In this document: in pieces, positions 36,218-44,676 of the stretch
Layout of the letters: every line of letters starts with the position of its first letter
Numbering within the stretch: the first letter of the stretch is position 1
Source: Rhizobacter koreensis
GTDB taxonomy: Bacteria > Pseudomonadota > Gammaproteobacteria > Burkholderiales > Burkholderiaceae_C
Length of the DNA: 64,000 nucleotides
NCBI RefSeq assembly: GCF_013366375.1
Contig: NZ_JABWMJ010000002.1
Coordinates: 248,001-312,000 of the forward strand
Direction: 5' to 3'
Position numbers and translations under genes: made by a program
The notes under the pieces: generated by a model
Seen by the model: the letters and a program-made list of their open reading frames with translations, nothing else
Told to the model about the DNA's origin: nothing
The model's database searches: none

Positions 36218-37576
36218 ATGAGAATATCCATTGTCGGATCTGGATACGTCGGGTTGGTCACAGGGGCCTGTCTGGCGGAGATGGGGAACGATGTGCTTTG
36301 CGTGGACACCGACGCAAGTAAGATCCGGTTATTGTCCGCCGGTTCAATACCAATCTATGAGCCCGGCTTGCCTGAACTTGTGGAACGAAACTCCGCAGCA
36401 GGCAGGCTACGCTTTACGACCGACTTTGCCTCTTCTATTGCGCACGGCCTGATCATCTTCATTGCAGTCGGAACGCCTGCGGCTGAGGATGGGTCCGCGG
36501 ACCTTCAGCACGTCTTAGCAGTCGCCGACAAAGTTGGTTCCCTCCTTACTGACTACCGAGTAATCGTAAACAAGAGTACCGTGCCCGTCGGTACCGCAGA
36601 CCGAGTGCAAGCGCAGATTGGAATGCGACTCAGCGAACGCGGAGTGCAAACCCGGTTCGCGGTTGCGAGCAATCCCGAATTCCTGAAGGAGGGTGCTGCA
36701 ATCGACGATTTTATGCGACCGGATCGGGTGGTCATAGGCAGCGAAGATGACGAAGCGATTTCGCTACTTCGATCGCTCTATGCACCCTTCACCCGAAACC
36801 ATGATCGCCTCCACGTCATGGATGTACGCAGCGCGGAGCTCACAAAGTATGCGGCAAATGCGATGCTTGCAACGAGGATAAGCTTTGTCAACGACTTGGC
36901 GCGGCTGGCAGAAAAGGTCGGCGCCGACATCGAACTCGTACGCCGAGGTATAGGCAGCGACCGGCGTATCGGCACGCACTTTCTATATGCCGGCGCTGGA
37001 TATGGCGGCTCCTGCTTTCCAAAGGACGTGAGAGCTTTGGTCCACACAGGTCGAGAGTACGGTATCGACCTAGAAGTATTAACGGCAGTCGACAGGGTCA
37101 ACCACCGCCAAAAGCGCATACTCGCGGACAAAGTGGTAAGCCGATTTGGCGAGCAACTGAACGGACGCACACTCGCAATTTGGGGTCTCGCCTTCAAACC
37201 AGAGACAGACGACATGCGCGAGGCGCCAAGCCTCGTGGTTCTCGAAGAACTCGTGAAGAGAGGCGCACGAGTGCAAGCCTACGATCCGATCGCGGCGACA
37301 GCTGCCCAAAGGCTTGTGGCGCACCTTAGCGGAGTCAACTTCGTATCAGATCGAATGCGTGCGGTCGAAGGTGCCGACGCACTCTTGGTGATGACTGAGT
37401 GGCGTGAATTTCGCAGTCCTGAGCTAACGGCGTTGAAGAAGCTTCTTCGAAGCCCAATCATTTTCGACGGTCGTAACTTGTTCGAACCTTCTACGATGGC
37501 TGCAGGCGGGTTCGAGTACTACGCTGTTGGAAGAGGCGATACGCTTCCGGAGCGGCCCTCGGAGCTTGTCCCATGA
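36218..37576 (+). CDS. ugd: UDP-glucose 6-dehydrogenase
   Basis: A 452-residue NAD-dependent enzyme making UDP-glucuronate from UDP-glucose. Seen: SIVGSGYVGLVTGACLAEMGNDVLCVDTD (NAD fold), YEPGLPELVERN, FIAVGTPAAEDGSADL, NKSTVPVGTADRV, SNPEFLKEGAAIDDFMRPDRVVIG, ELTKYAANAMLATRISFVNDLA and catalytic Cys266 in GYGGSCFPKDVRAL, then LAFKPETDDMREAPS. Length and motifs are those of Ugd, distinct from the TviB-like enzyme upstream. It follows a 79-base gap, so it may have its own promoter. GC and codon use are clearly lower than in neighbours. Its product can feed the 4-epimerase at 12.8 kb. Confidence 0.95.
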   Translation: MRISIVGSGYVGLVTGACLAEMGNDVLCVDTDASKIRLLSAGSIPIYEPGLPELVERNSAAGRLRFTTDFASSIAHGLIIFIAVGTPAAEDGSADLQHVLAVADKVGSLLTDYRVIVNKSTVPVGTADRVQAQIGMRLSERGVQTRFAVASNPEFLKEGAAIDDFMRPDRVVIGSEDDEAISLLRSLYAPFTRNHDRLHVMDVRSAELTKYAANAMLATRISFVNDLARLAEKVGADIELVRRGIGSDRRIGTHFLYAGAGYGGSCFPKDVRALVHTGREYGIDLEVLTAVDRVNHRQKRILADKVVSRFGEQLNGRTLAIWGLAFKPETDDMREAPSLVVLEELVKRGARVQAYDPIAATAAQRLVAHLSGVNFVSDRMRAVEGADALLVMTEWREFRSPELTALKKLLRSPIIFDGRNLFEPSTMAAGGFEYYAVGRGDTLPERPSELVP

Positions 37577-38769
37577 AAGCCAGACTGCGGACGTTACTTT
37601 TCTCGACTCTGTTCCCAAGCAGCGTCAGACCGGTACATGGGATTTTTGTCGAAACTCGACTCCGCGAGTTGTTGAACAATGGGGAGGTGGAGACGAAGGT
37701 CATAGCTCCTGTCCCATGGTTTTTCTCAACAAGCCGGAGGTTCGGCGAATACGGACGTATCGCACGTACTCCGGTACGCGAGTGGCGCAACGGCATCGAC
37801 GTCTTACACCCGCGCTATCCCCTCATACCGAAGATTGGTATGACCGTGGCACCCCTGTTGCTGGCGGCAGCTTCGATTAGAACGATAAGAGGGCTTATAC
37901 GTGAAGGTTACGACTTCGACTTGATCGACGCTCATTACTACTATCCTGACGGCGTGGCAGCAGCGATTCTGGCACGATATTTCCATAAACCTTTCACCAT
38001 CACGGCGCGCGGCACCGACTTGAATCTAATCCCCAAGTACACGCTGCCACGCCACATGATGCAATGGGCCGCACGCAGGGCTGCCGCCTCGATCGGCGTG
38101 TGTGACGCACTCGTGCAGGTACTTAGGGGCTGGGGCATAGATGACGGACACCTGCATGTTATGCGCAATGGGGTTGATCTCCAGCGATTTCAGCCCGTGC
38201 AGCAGGGCATTGCCCGAGAAAATCTGCGCCTCGGCGGTAGCCCGCTCATCTTATCTGTCGGTCACCTGATCGAGCGAAAAGGCCACCACCTCGTGGTCGA
38301 GGCAATGGCACAGTTGGTACGTGACTATCCTGATGCAACCCTGCTTATCGTGGGGGAAGGCGAAGAGCGCAGCCGCCTCGAACAACAAGTTGTTCGTCTG
38401 AATCTACAGTCACACGTATGCCTGGCTGGGGCGGTACCGAACGAGCAATTGCCCGTGTGGTATAGCGCCGCCGACATGTTGGTGCTTGCTTCAAGCAGAG
38501 AGGGATGGGCGAACGTGCTCTTGGAATCAATGGCCTGCGGTACGCCTGTAGTTGCAACGGATGTCGGGGGTACTGCCGAGGTCATGGCTCCGCCCCGTAC
38601 TGGGCAACTTGTACCCAGACGAGATGCTCACTCAGTAGCTCAAGGAATTAGAGCTCTGTTAGCCAACCCACCAAGCCGCGTCGACGTCCGTCGGTACGCG
38701 GAATGTTTCAGCTGGTCCAGCACAAGTAGGTCGCAGGTTTCGCTGTTCCGCTCGATTGTTGCCAGCTAA
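37573..38769 (+). CDS. Glycosyltransferase family 4 protein
   Basis: A 398-residue GT-B glycosyltransferase. It begins LRTLLFSTLFPSSVRPVHGIFVETRLRELL, a common opening in capsule GT4 enzymes. HYYYPDGVAAAILARYFHKPFTITARGTDLNLIPKY, MRNGVDLQRFQPV, SVGHLIERKGHHLVVEAMAQL, IVGEGEERSRLE and the donor site LVLASSREGWANVLLESMACGTPVVATDVGGTAEV follow. ATG 37573 overlaps the ugd stop. It lies wholly inside the lower-GC segment and, unlike its neighbours, belongs to no recognised XrtA-specific subfamily, so it is probably part of a variable cassette that changes the sugar repeat. Donor and linkage are unknown. Confidence 0.87.
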   Translation: MKARLRTLLFSTLFPSSVRPVHGIFVETRLRELLNNGEVETKVIAPVPWFFSTSRRFGEYGRIARTPVREWRNGIDVLHPRYPLIPKIGMTVAPLLLAAASIRTIRGLIREGYDFDLIDAHYYYPDGVAAAILARYFHKPFTITARGTDLNLIPKYTLPRHMMQWAARRAAASIGVCDALVQVLRGWGIDDGHLHVMRNGVDLQRFQPVQQGIARENLRLGGSPLILSVGHLIERKGHHLVVEAMAQLVRDYPDATLLIVGEGEERSRLEQQVVRLNLQSHVCLAGAVPNEQLPVWYSAADMLVLASSREGWANVLLESMACGTPVVATDVGGTAEVMAPPRTGQLVPRRDAHSVAQGIRALLANPPSRVDVRRYAECFSWSSTSRSQVSLFRSIVAS

Positions 38770-38828
38770 GAGGCCGTCATGAAGTTGGTATCACGCGGTA
38801 CTCACTGTCTCGAGTCTGGGAGACTTTG

Positions 38829-40163
38829 ATGCGCGACATCGCTCTCTACGTAGTCGTCTGGGCTGGTGCACTATGCGCACTTAAACGCCCTTGGATCGGC
38901 GTGATTCTTTGGACGTGGCTGAGCGTTATGAATCCGCACTCTCTCACGTGGGCGAGCGGCGGCGCTTCCCACGCGATGGTCGCAGCGCTTGCTACGATGA
39001 CTGGGCTGTTCCTGACTAAGGACCGCTGGTCGCCGTTCCAGAGCCCGGCCGCAATGGCGTTGCTCGCGTTCTGGCTCTGGACCTGCGTGACGCTGCCGTT
39101 CTCGTTCTACTTCGACGACAGCATGCCGCTGTTCATCCGCTCGGCCAAGATCTACCTGATGACCTTCGTGTGCCTGGCGCTCATCAACACCAAGCACAAG
39201 CTCGACTGGTTCGTCGGCATCCTGGTCTTCTCGCTGGCGTTCTACGGCGCCAAGGGCGGCCTGTTCACCATCCTCAACGGCGGCAACTACCTGGTCTGGG
39301 GCCCAGGCGGCTTCATCGAGGGCAACAACGAGCTGGCGCTCGCGCTCGTGATGACGATCCCGCTGATCCGCTACCTGCAGACGCAGGCGACCCAGAAATG
39401 GGTGCGCGCGGGCCTGTGGGCCACGCTCGGCCTCACCGCGGTGACGGTGCTCGGCACCTGGTCGCGCGGCGCGTTCCTCGCCATCGCGGCGATGTCGTTC
39501 ATGATGTGGATGAAGGGCGACCGCAAGATGCTGTGGGGCTTCGCCCTCTTCTTCATCGGGATAGTGGCGCTGTCGATGATGCCCGACGCCTGGTGGGCCC
39601 GGATGGGCACGATCCAGAACTACGAGCAGGACGCCTCGGCGATGGGGCGCCTGAACGCGTGGGAGATGGCGTGGAACCTGGCGAAGTCGAACTTCTTCGG
39701 CGGTGGGTTCAGCATCTACGAGTACCCCGTGTTCGCGCGCTACGCGCCGGTCGCGTGGGACGTGCACGCGGCACACAGCATCTACTTTCAGGTGCTCGGG
39801 GAGCACGGGTTCGTGGGCCTTTTCCTGTTCCTGCTGATCTGGTTCTTCACCTGGAAGCACGCCAAGACGGTAACCCGGCTGGCGGCGGGCGTTCCGGAGC
39901 TGCAGTGGGCGATGCATCTCTCGCGCATGCTGCAGGTGTCGCTGGTCGGCTATTTCACCGGCGGCGCGTTCCTGAGCCTGGCCTACTTCGACCTGCCCTA
40001 CGACCTGATGGTCGCATCGGTGGTCGCGATGCTGCTGGTCAAGCAGCACGTCGCTGCGCACGTTCAGCCGATTGCGCAGCCGCGCCTCTGGCCGGCACCC
40101 CCGGAACCTGGCCGTCCCGCCGGGCCCACCGGCGCGCCGGGCCAGCGTCAACCCGCCCTCTGA
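38829..40163 (+). CDS. Exosortase A-associated O-glycosylation ligase/polymerase (Wzy/WaaL type, TIGR03097-like)
   Basis: A 444-residue inner-membrane protein with about ten membrane helices. It opens MRDIALYVVVWAGALCALKRPWIGVILWTWLSVMNPHSLTWA, typical of the exosortase A-linked ligase family, and contains the O-antigen ligase region (LGTWSRGAFLAIAAMSF, then a large periplasmic loop with RLNAWEMAWNLAKSNFFGGGF and WDVHAAHSIYFQVLGEHGFVGLFLFLLIWF). It should polymerise repeats or attach them to a protein or lipid in the periplasm. ATG 38829 is preferred over the TTG one codon earlier. The first 65 codons are low in GC; the rest matches the host, marking a recombination edge near 39030. Confidence 0.88.
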   Translation: MRDIALYVVVWAGALCALKRPWIGVILWTWLSVMNPHSLTWASGGASHAMVAALATMTGLFLTKDRWSPFQSPAAMALLAFWLWTCVTLPFSFYFDDSMPLFIRSAKIYLMTFVCLALINTKHKLDWFVGILVFSLAFYGAKGGLFTILNGGNYLVWGPGGFIEGNNELALALVMTIPLIRYLQTQATQKWVRAGLWATLGLTAVTVLGTWSRGAFLAIAAMSFMMWMKGDRKMLWGFALFFIGIVALSMMPDAWWARMGTIQNYEQDASAMGRLNAWEMAWNLAKSNFFGGGFSIYEYPVFARYAPVAWDVHAAHSIYFQVLGEHGFVGLFLFLLIWFFTWKHAKTVTRLAAGVPELQWAMHLSRMLQVSLVGYFTGGAFLSLAYFDLPYDLMVASVVAMLLVKQHVAAHVQPIAQPRLWPAPPEPGRPAGPTGAPGQRQPAL

Positions 40164-41140
40164 TGTCTGCGGTACTCGACAGCCCGGCACGGCGCTTCAG
40201 CGTTTACGGGCTGCTCGCACCGTCCGGCCGTCGCGGCAAGCTGCTGATCTTCATCTTTCATCGGGTGCTGGCGAGGCCCGACCCGCTGCTGCCCTCCGAA
40301 CCCGACGCCGCGCGCTTCGAACGGATCGTCTCGTTCGTCGCGTCCAACTTCAACGTGCTGCGCCTCGGCGACGCGGTCGAGCGCCTCGCGATGGGCTCGC
40401 TGCCGACCGCCAGCGCGTGCATCACCTTCGACGACGGCTACGCCGACAACTTCAGCGTCGCCGCGCCGATCCTGCAACGCCACCGCGTGCCGGGAACCTT
40501 CTTCATCGCGACCGGCTACATCGACGGCGGACGCATGTGGAACGACGAAGTCATCGAGGCGGTGCGCGCGAGCACGGGCGACCGCATCGACGCCACGGAC
40601 GTCGGCCTCGGCGAGTACCTCTGGCACGACGCGGAGAGCCGCGTTGCCGCCTGCGAGCGCCTGCTGAAGGACCTCAAGTACTTCGAGCCGAAGCGCCGCC
40701 GCGAAGTCGCCCGGGAGCTCGCGCACCGCGCGGGCCTGCCCGCCGAGGCGGACACCATGATGACGCCGGCGCAACTTAGGGCGCTGGCCGACGCCGGTCA
40801 CGAGCTGGGCGGCCATACCATGACGCACCCGATCCTCGCCACTCTGTCGGACGCCGCCGCGGCCGACGAGATCGGCGCCGGCCGCGAGCAGCTCGCGCAG
40901 TGGATCGGCCGGCCGGTGGAGAGCTTCGCCTACCCGAACGGCGTGCCCGGTGTCGACTACACCGTGCGCGACGTCGGCCTGGTCGCCAAGGCAGGTTTCC
41001 GGAGCGCCGTCTCGACGCGCCGCGGTGTCGCGACCGCGCGCTCGATCATCTTCGAGCTGCCGCGGTTCAGTCCGTGGGACCGCTCGATGCCAAAGTTCGC
41101 GTTGCGCTGTGCCCAGGCGCTCGCGACGTTCAATCCGTGA
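40163..41140 (+). CDS. Polysaccharide deacetylase family protein
   Basis: A 325-residue NodB-fold enzyme. After a short leader it reads LLIFIFHRVLARPDPLLPSEPDAARFERIV, then the metal-binding TFDDGYADNFSVAAPILQRHRVPGTFFIATGYID (canonical first motif), GHELGGHTMTHPILATL (second motif, two His) and SFAYPNGVPGVDY. Unlike the first deacetylase in the locus it carries the standard TFDDG, so it belongs to another branch. The target may be an N-acetylated sugar of the polysaccharide. ATG 40163 overlaps the previous stop by one base. No signal peptide is evident, so cytoplasmic or membrane-associated action is likely. GTGA overlap leads into the next gene. Confidence 0.85.
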   Translation: MSAVLDSPARRFSVYGLLAPSGRRGKLLIFIFHRVLARPDPLLPSEPDAARFERIVSFVASNFNVLRLGDAVERLAMGSLPTASACITFDDGYADNFSVAAPILQRHRVPGTFFIATGYIDGGRMWNDEVIEAVRASTGDRIDATDVGLGEYLWHDAESRVAACERLLKDLKYFEPKRRREVARELAHRAGLPAEADTMMTPAQLRALADAGHELGGHTMTHPILATLSDAAAADEIGAGREQLAQWIGRPVESFAYPNGVPGVDYTVRDVGLVAKAGFRSAVSTRRGVATARSIIFELPRFSPWDRSMPKFALRCAQALATFNP

Positions 41141-42123
41141 ATAGAGCAATTAGCCCGCTGCGCTTCAACCAGATGACGGCCTTGCGCGCAGCGATCTTCG
41201 CCTACCGTGAAAGTGTCGACATCCTCGCCCGCTGCGTCGCCACGGCGGTGGCCGCAAGCGACGGGGATGCGGTGATCGACGTGATGGTCAACGGCAACGA
41301 GCCGCTCGCGACGGCGCTCGCCCGACGCACGCCGTCGATCGAACGCGCGGGCGTCGCCGTGCGGGTGTGGCAGCTCGCGCCGGGTGACAAGTCAAACGCC
41401 TGGAACTGGTACGTGCACCACGTGTGGTCGCCGGCAGACCTTACGGTGTTCCTCGACGGCTACGTGTACGCCGAGCCCGACGCGTTCCGCAGGCTCGCCG
41501 CAGCCCTGGCGCGCCAGCCGGCGAGCCTTGCGGCGACCGGCGTGCCGACGCGCGGCCCCTCCGCAGGTCGCCTGCGCAGGGAGATGATCGAGCACGGCGG
41601 CCTGCAAGGAAACCTGCACGCGCTGCGCCGCTCGACGATGGAGCTGATCCGCGCACGCGGCTTTCGTCTGCCCGTGGGGACCTACCGCACCGATACCGTG
41701 CTCGGCGCCGCCCTGGCCTTCGGCATGGCACCGGCGGACACCCGCTTCGACATGCACGCGCACATCGCGGTCGCGGCCGACGCGACGTGGGACAAGCACA
41801 TGGAACCGTGGTGGACCTACCGCGCCCTCGGCGGCTACCTGCGACGCATGCGGCGGCAGGCGCTCGGCCAACTCGAGCGACGTGCCATCTCGTTCGTATT
41901 CGGCGTCGAACGCCGCGCGCCGGAGCGGCTGCCGCCGACCATCGAAGGACTGGTCCTGCACTGGGCCGACAATCGGCCCGGCGAAGCGCGCAAGCTGGCC
42001 TGGCGCTCACCGCTCACGCTGCGCGCGATGAAGGCGCTGCGCGCCGGTCGCGATTGGCAAGCCGCATCGATCCCGCCACGCCTGCTCGAGACGGGCCCCG
42101 ACGATCGCCGCGGCACCCCATGA
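41137..42123 (+). CDS. Family 2-like glycosyltransferase, divergent
   Basis: About 328 residues read from GTG 41137; ATG 41173 is an alternative. It resembles a GT-A fold: LRAAIFAYRESVDILARCVATAVAA, then DVMVNGNEPLATALARR, DKSNAWNWYVHHVW and TVFLDGYVYAEPDAFRRLAAALARQ, where FLDGY stands at the usual DxD site. TGVPTRGPSAGR and HGGLQGNLHALRRSTMELIRARGFRLP follow, as in other glycosyltransferases that check donor and acceptor. The metal site is therefore unusual (one Asp only), so the enzyme could be metal-independent or a non-standard relative. It is last but one in the plus-strand run and overlaps the methyltransferase start by four bases. Confidence 0.65.
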   Translation: MNRAISPLRFNQMTALRAAIFAYRESVDILARCVATAVAASDGDAVIDVMVNGNEPLATALARRTPSIERAGVAVRVWQLAPGDKSNAWNWYVHHVWSPADLTVFLDGYVYAEPDAFRRLAAALARQPASLAATGVPTRGPSAGRLRREMIEHGGLQGNLHALRRSTMELIRARGFRLPVGTYRTDTVLGAALAFGMAPADTRFDMHAHIAVAADATWDKHMEPWWTYRALGGYLRRMRRQALGQLERRAISFVFGVERRAPERLPPTIEGLVLHWADNRPGEARKLAWRSPLTLRAMKALRAGRDWQAASIPPRLLETGPDDRRGTP

Positions 42124-43073
42124 CAGGTCAGATGAAAACGGCAGCTGCAGAGGGAGATCGCCTGGTGGATCAGCTCGTTCGGTTCGCTCGCCGCTGCAAG
42201 CGGCGCCTGGTGCGTTCGCTCGCCCCGCAGGCGCTCGACCCCTACGTGACTTTCTATCCGCCCGGCCACTTCTACTCGCCGCTCCCCGACGAGCAGTTCG
42301 TGAAGCAGAACAAGGCCGCGCTGTTCGACTCGTCCGTCAAGGAGATTCCCGGGATCGACAATTGCGTCGAGCGGCAGCTCGAGCTGCTCGAGGCAATGGC
42401 GGTGCACTACACCAACCTCGACTTTCCCGACACGGAGACACCCGGCCACCGCTACTGCTACGAGAATCCGTACTTTTCGTACGGCGACTCGATCGTGCTC
42501 GCGCTGCTGATGCAGCACGTGCGGCCGCGCCGCATCATCGAGGTCGGTTCGGGCCACTCATCGGCCGCGATGCTCGATGTCGACGATCGCTTCCTCGGCT
42601 CGTCGACCGAGTTCGACTTCATCGACCCCTACCCCGAACGCCTGCTCGGGTTGCTTCGCTCGGAGGACCGCGAGCGCTGCACCGTCCACGCCAAGCCGGT
42701 GCAGGACGTCCCGCTCGAGCTCTTCGACAAGCTCGAGGCCAACGACATCCTCTTCATCGATTCGTCGCACGTCGCCAAGATCGGCAGCGACGTGGTGCAC
42801 CTGCTCACCTACGTCCTACCGCGCCTCAAGCGCGGCGTGCTCGTACACGTGCACGACATCTTCTGGCCGTTCGAGTACCCGAAGATGTGGCTGATGCAGG
42901 GCCGCGCCTGGAACGAGAACTACATGCTGAAGGCGTTCCTGCAATTCAATGACCGCTTCCGCATCGTCTTCTTCAGCTCGTATCTCGCGATCCACCACGC
43001 GGACGCGATCCGCCGGCACATGCCGCGCTTCGAGAAGAATCCAGCCGGCGGCATCTGGCTGGCGATGAAGTGA
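42120..43073 (+). CDS. Class I SAM-dependent methyltransferase (Methyltransf_24 type)
   Basis: A 317-residue methyltransferase common in polysaccharide loci. Central block: YGDSIVLALLMQHVRPRRIIEVGSGHSSAAMLDV (motif I, EVGSGHSS), FDFIDPYPERLL (motif II), LEANDILFIDSSHVAKIGSDVVHLLTYVLPRLKRGVLVHVHDIFWPFEYP (motif IV, with metal-site-like Asp/His residues). The N-terminal 90 residues carry a basic helix and YVTFYPPGHFYSPLPDEQ, typical of this group. It probably methylates a sugar of the repeat. ATG 42120 overlaps the preceding stop. It is the last gene of the plus-strand operon and is convergent with the minus-strand block. Confidence 0.82.
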   Translation: MTGQMKTAAAEGDRLVDQLVRFARRCKRRLVRSLAPQALDPYVTFYPPGHFYSPLPDEQFVKQNKAALFDSSVKEIPGIDNCVERQLELLEAMAVHYTNLDFPDTETPGHRYCYENPYFSYGDSIVLALLMQHVRPRRIIEVGSGHSSAAMLDVDDRFLGSSTEFDFIDPYPERLLGLLRSEDRERCTVHAKPVQDVPLELFDKLEANDILFIDSSHVAKIGSDVVHLLTYVLPRLKRGVLVHVHDIFWPFEYPKMWLMQGRAWNENYMLKAFLQFNDRFRIVFFSSYLAIHHADAIRRHMPRFEKNPAGGIWLAMK

Positions 43074-43119
43074 GCAGCGGGCAGCGCCACGCCACACGTG
43101 AGGGCCAAGCAACCTGGTT

Positions 43120-43314
43120 TCGCGGCCTTTGGACCGCCAGCACGTCGAGTGCACCGGGCGCCGTGTCAAGCCAGCCCGGCCAGAGCTTTGGCAGCATTCG
43201 CATATGAAGGCACATGTTCGGCGCGATGCGCAATACGATGTCGTTGAACCGCTCGAAATCTCGCAAGATCGCCCCTTCTCGAGCTCGCGGGGCGAGCGGT
43301 TCGATGCAGAGCCA
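43120..43314 (-). pseudogene. Possible remnant of an FkbM-type methyltransferase 3' end
   Basis: In the 319-base gap between convergent genes, one minus-strand frame reads like a protein C-terminus: DFERFNDIVLRIAPN, LPKLWPGWLDTAPGALDVLAVQRPR. GALDVLAV and its DNA (CACTCGACGTGCTGGCGGT) resemble the last residues of the FkbM gene 1.5 kb away (HSNVLAVPE, CACTCGAACGTGCTAGCAGT). The frame is bounded upstream by a stop near 43315 and has no good start. A decayed methyltransferase copy is the best reading, but the match is short. Confidence 0.3.
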
Positions 43315-43392
43315 TCAGCAACGTTAGGCCGGTTCAGGGCGCTTACGGCAGGGGACTCGCGGCGAAGCACCGTCGGACGTGTCTTGCCGCAT

Positions 43393-44505
43393 TTAAAAAG
43401 GTCGCTCGGTCAGCACGGAGCGCGTGATGCGCGTGTGGCGAGCAACACCGGACGCTCGAAGCATCCACCGCGTGCAGTGGTCGAAGACGGCGAGCATCAG
43501 GCCCGGGGCCGCGTAGCCGCTCGCGCTTGACGAAAGCAAGCGCGCCAAACGCGAACGGGGTCGCGTCCAGATGCCGTCGTCGCGAAGTGCCTCCGCATAC
43601 GCCCTCGCTGCTAGCAAGTACGGCGAGAGGTCCGAGGACATGTACTCGAACCACTGCCGCGAGGTTGCGAGCACGGGCTCTGATCGGCGCCAAAGCGGTG
43701 GCGCGACAGCCTCTCGTTGCCACGGTTTCGGTCCCATGGCGTGAATGAATGCAGGCCCTACTTGGATCATCGCCCTCAGCCGCTCCGACGGGGTGAATCC
43801 CGCGGGCCCTAGACATTGGGCGATGTCTCGTCCACGGCGAAGGTAGTGCAGCGGAAGGTGTGCAAATTCGACAGACGCAAGCAGGGCCGTGAGCGCCTCC
43901 TGGTCTCCGAGCATGTGTAAAGGACGCTCGAACCAGGGGTGTGCCTGCGCTTCGACATAAGCCGGGTGGCAGAGCATTGCCTGCCATGCTTCAAGCATTT
44001 TCACATGGTGCCGAGTAACCCGCACGAGGCCAGAGTTGACGGTGCTTTCGAGGGAGCGTGCAGGCTCCAAGCCCCAAGCAATGGTCCTAGAGACACCGCC
44101 CTGCTGCTGTCCCCACAAGGGCTCCTCCGTCACGACCAGCGTTTCAGGGGAAAGGTCGCGAAAATGTCCGGAGAAATCCCGCGTGGCGAGGATGTCCGAA
44201 TCAAACCACACCACATCAGTGTAATTATCCAATAACTGCAACAGGATCGAAGGCTTTACATTCCACCCCTTGCTCCCCGAGTCTTGCAGCTCTACTCGGC
44301 TAGCGTTGGGTTGATCGGCAAGCCAACTGATGAAAGAAGCCGGCGCACTGGGACAATTGACTAGCAAACGGAATGCGGGGGCGTGCCGAGCGCAACTGAG
44401 CACAGCTAGCTTTACCCCGACGAGATTCCGAGGCCTGTCTTCGTGCACGCATATCACCGGCAACTCGCTGGACAGTTGAGCAGCGTTCGATTGTGAGATG
44501 TTCAT
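43393..44505 (-). CDS. Putative nucleotide-diphospho-sugar (GT8-like) glycosyltransferase
   Basis: About 370 residues from ATG 44505 (AGGACACG upstream); ATG 44550 and ATG 44580 are alternatives. The core resembles GT-A enzymes of the GT8/capsule type: LVGVKLAVLSCARHAPAFRLLV, WNVKPSILLQLLDNYTDVVWFDSDILATRDF with the metal site DSD, EEPLWGQQ, VNSGLVRVTRHHVKMLEAWQAML and LGDQEALTALLASVEFAHLPLHYLRRG. No exact family could be named. Codon use is less GC-rich than most neighbours. It is the most distal gene of the minus-strand block and is followed by the gap with the methyltransferase remnant. Confidence 0.7.
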   Translation of the reverse strand: MNISQSNAAQLSSELPVICVHEDRPRNLVGVKLAVLSCARHAPAFRLLVNCPSAPASFISWLADQPNASRVELQDSGSKGWNVKPSILLQLLDNYTDVVWFDSDILATRDFSGHFRDLSPETLVVTEEPLWGQQQGGVSRTIAWGLEPARSLESTVNSGLVRVTRHHVKMLEAWQAMLCHPAYVEAQAHPWFERPLHMLGDQEALTALLASVEFAHLPLHYLRRGRDIAQCLGPAGFTPSERLRAMIQVGPAFIHAMGPKPWQREAVAPPLWRRSEPVLATSRQWFEYMSSDLSPYLLAARAYAEALRDDGIWTRPRSRLARLLSSSASGYAAPGLMLAVFDHCTRWMLRASGVARHTRITRSVLTERPF

Positions 44506-44676
44506 CGTGTCCTGGTCGTATCGCGTCGCTGCCGAGAGAGTAATCGGCATTTGGGCGCCCTTCGCAACATCGAGATGCATCTCGCCGCGTCAAGCCTTGA
44601 GGAAAACGTGGTGGGGATTTTTTGCTGACGGTAAACCGAGCGGGTGCGCCATCGCCGGTTGCGAGCATTAGGCGAC

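Larger units (their letters stand above)
35970..39030 (+). other. Lower-GC segment with edges inside two genes
   Basis: From about 35970 to about 39030 the sequence has visibly lower GC and many A/T third positions. Hand counts of single 60-base lines give 35 to 37 G+C (36961, 37081 and 38641 lines), against 41 in the 34501 line. Codons such as TTA, ATA and GTA are common here and rare outside. The segment contains the end of one glycosyltransferase, ugd, a second glycosyltransferase and the start of the ligase/polymerase gene. Edges are approximate. The pattern suggests replacement by recombination within conserved flanking genes. Confidence 0.65.
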
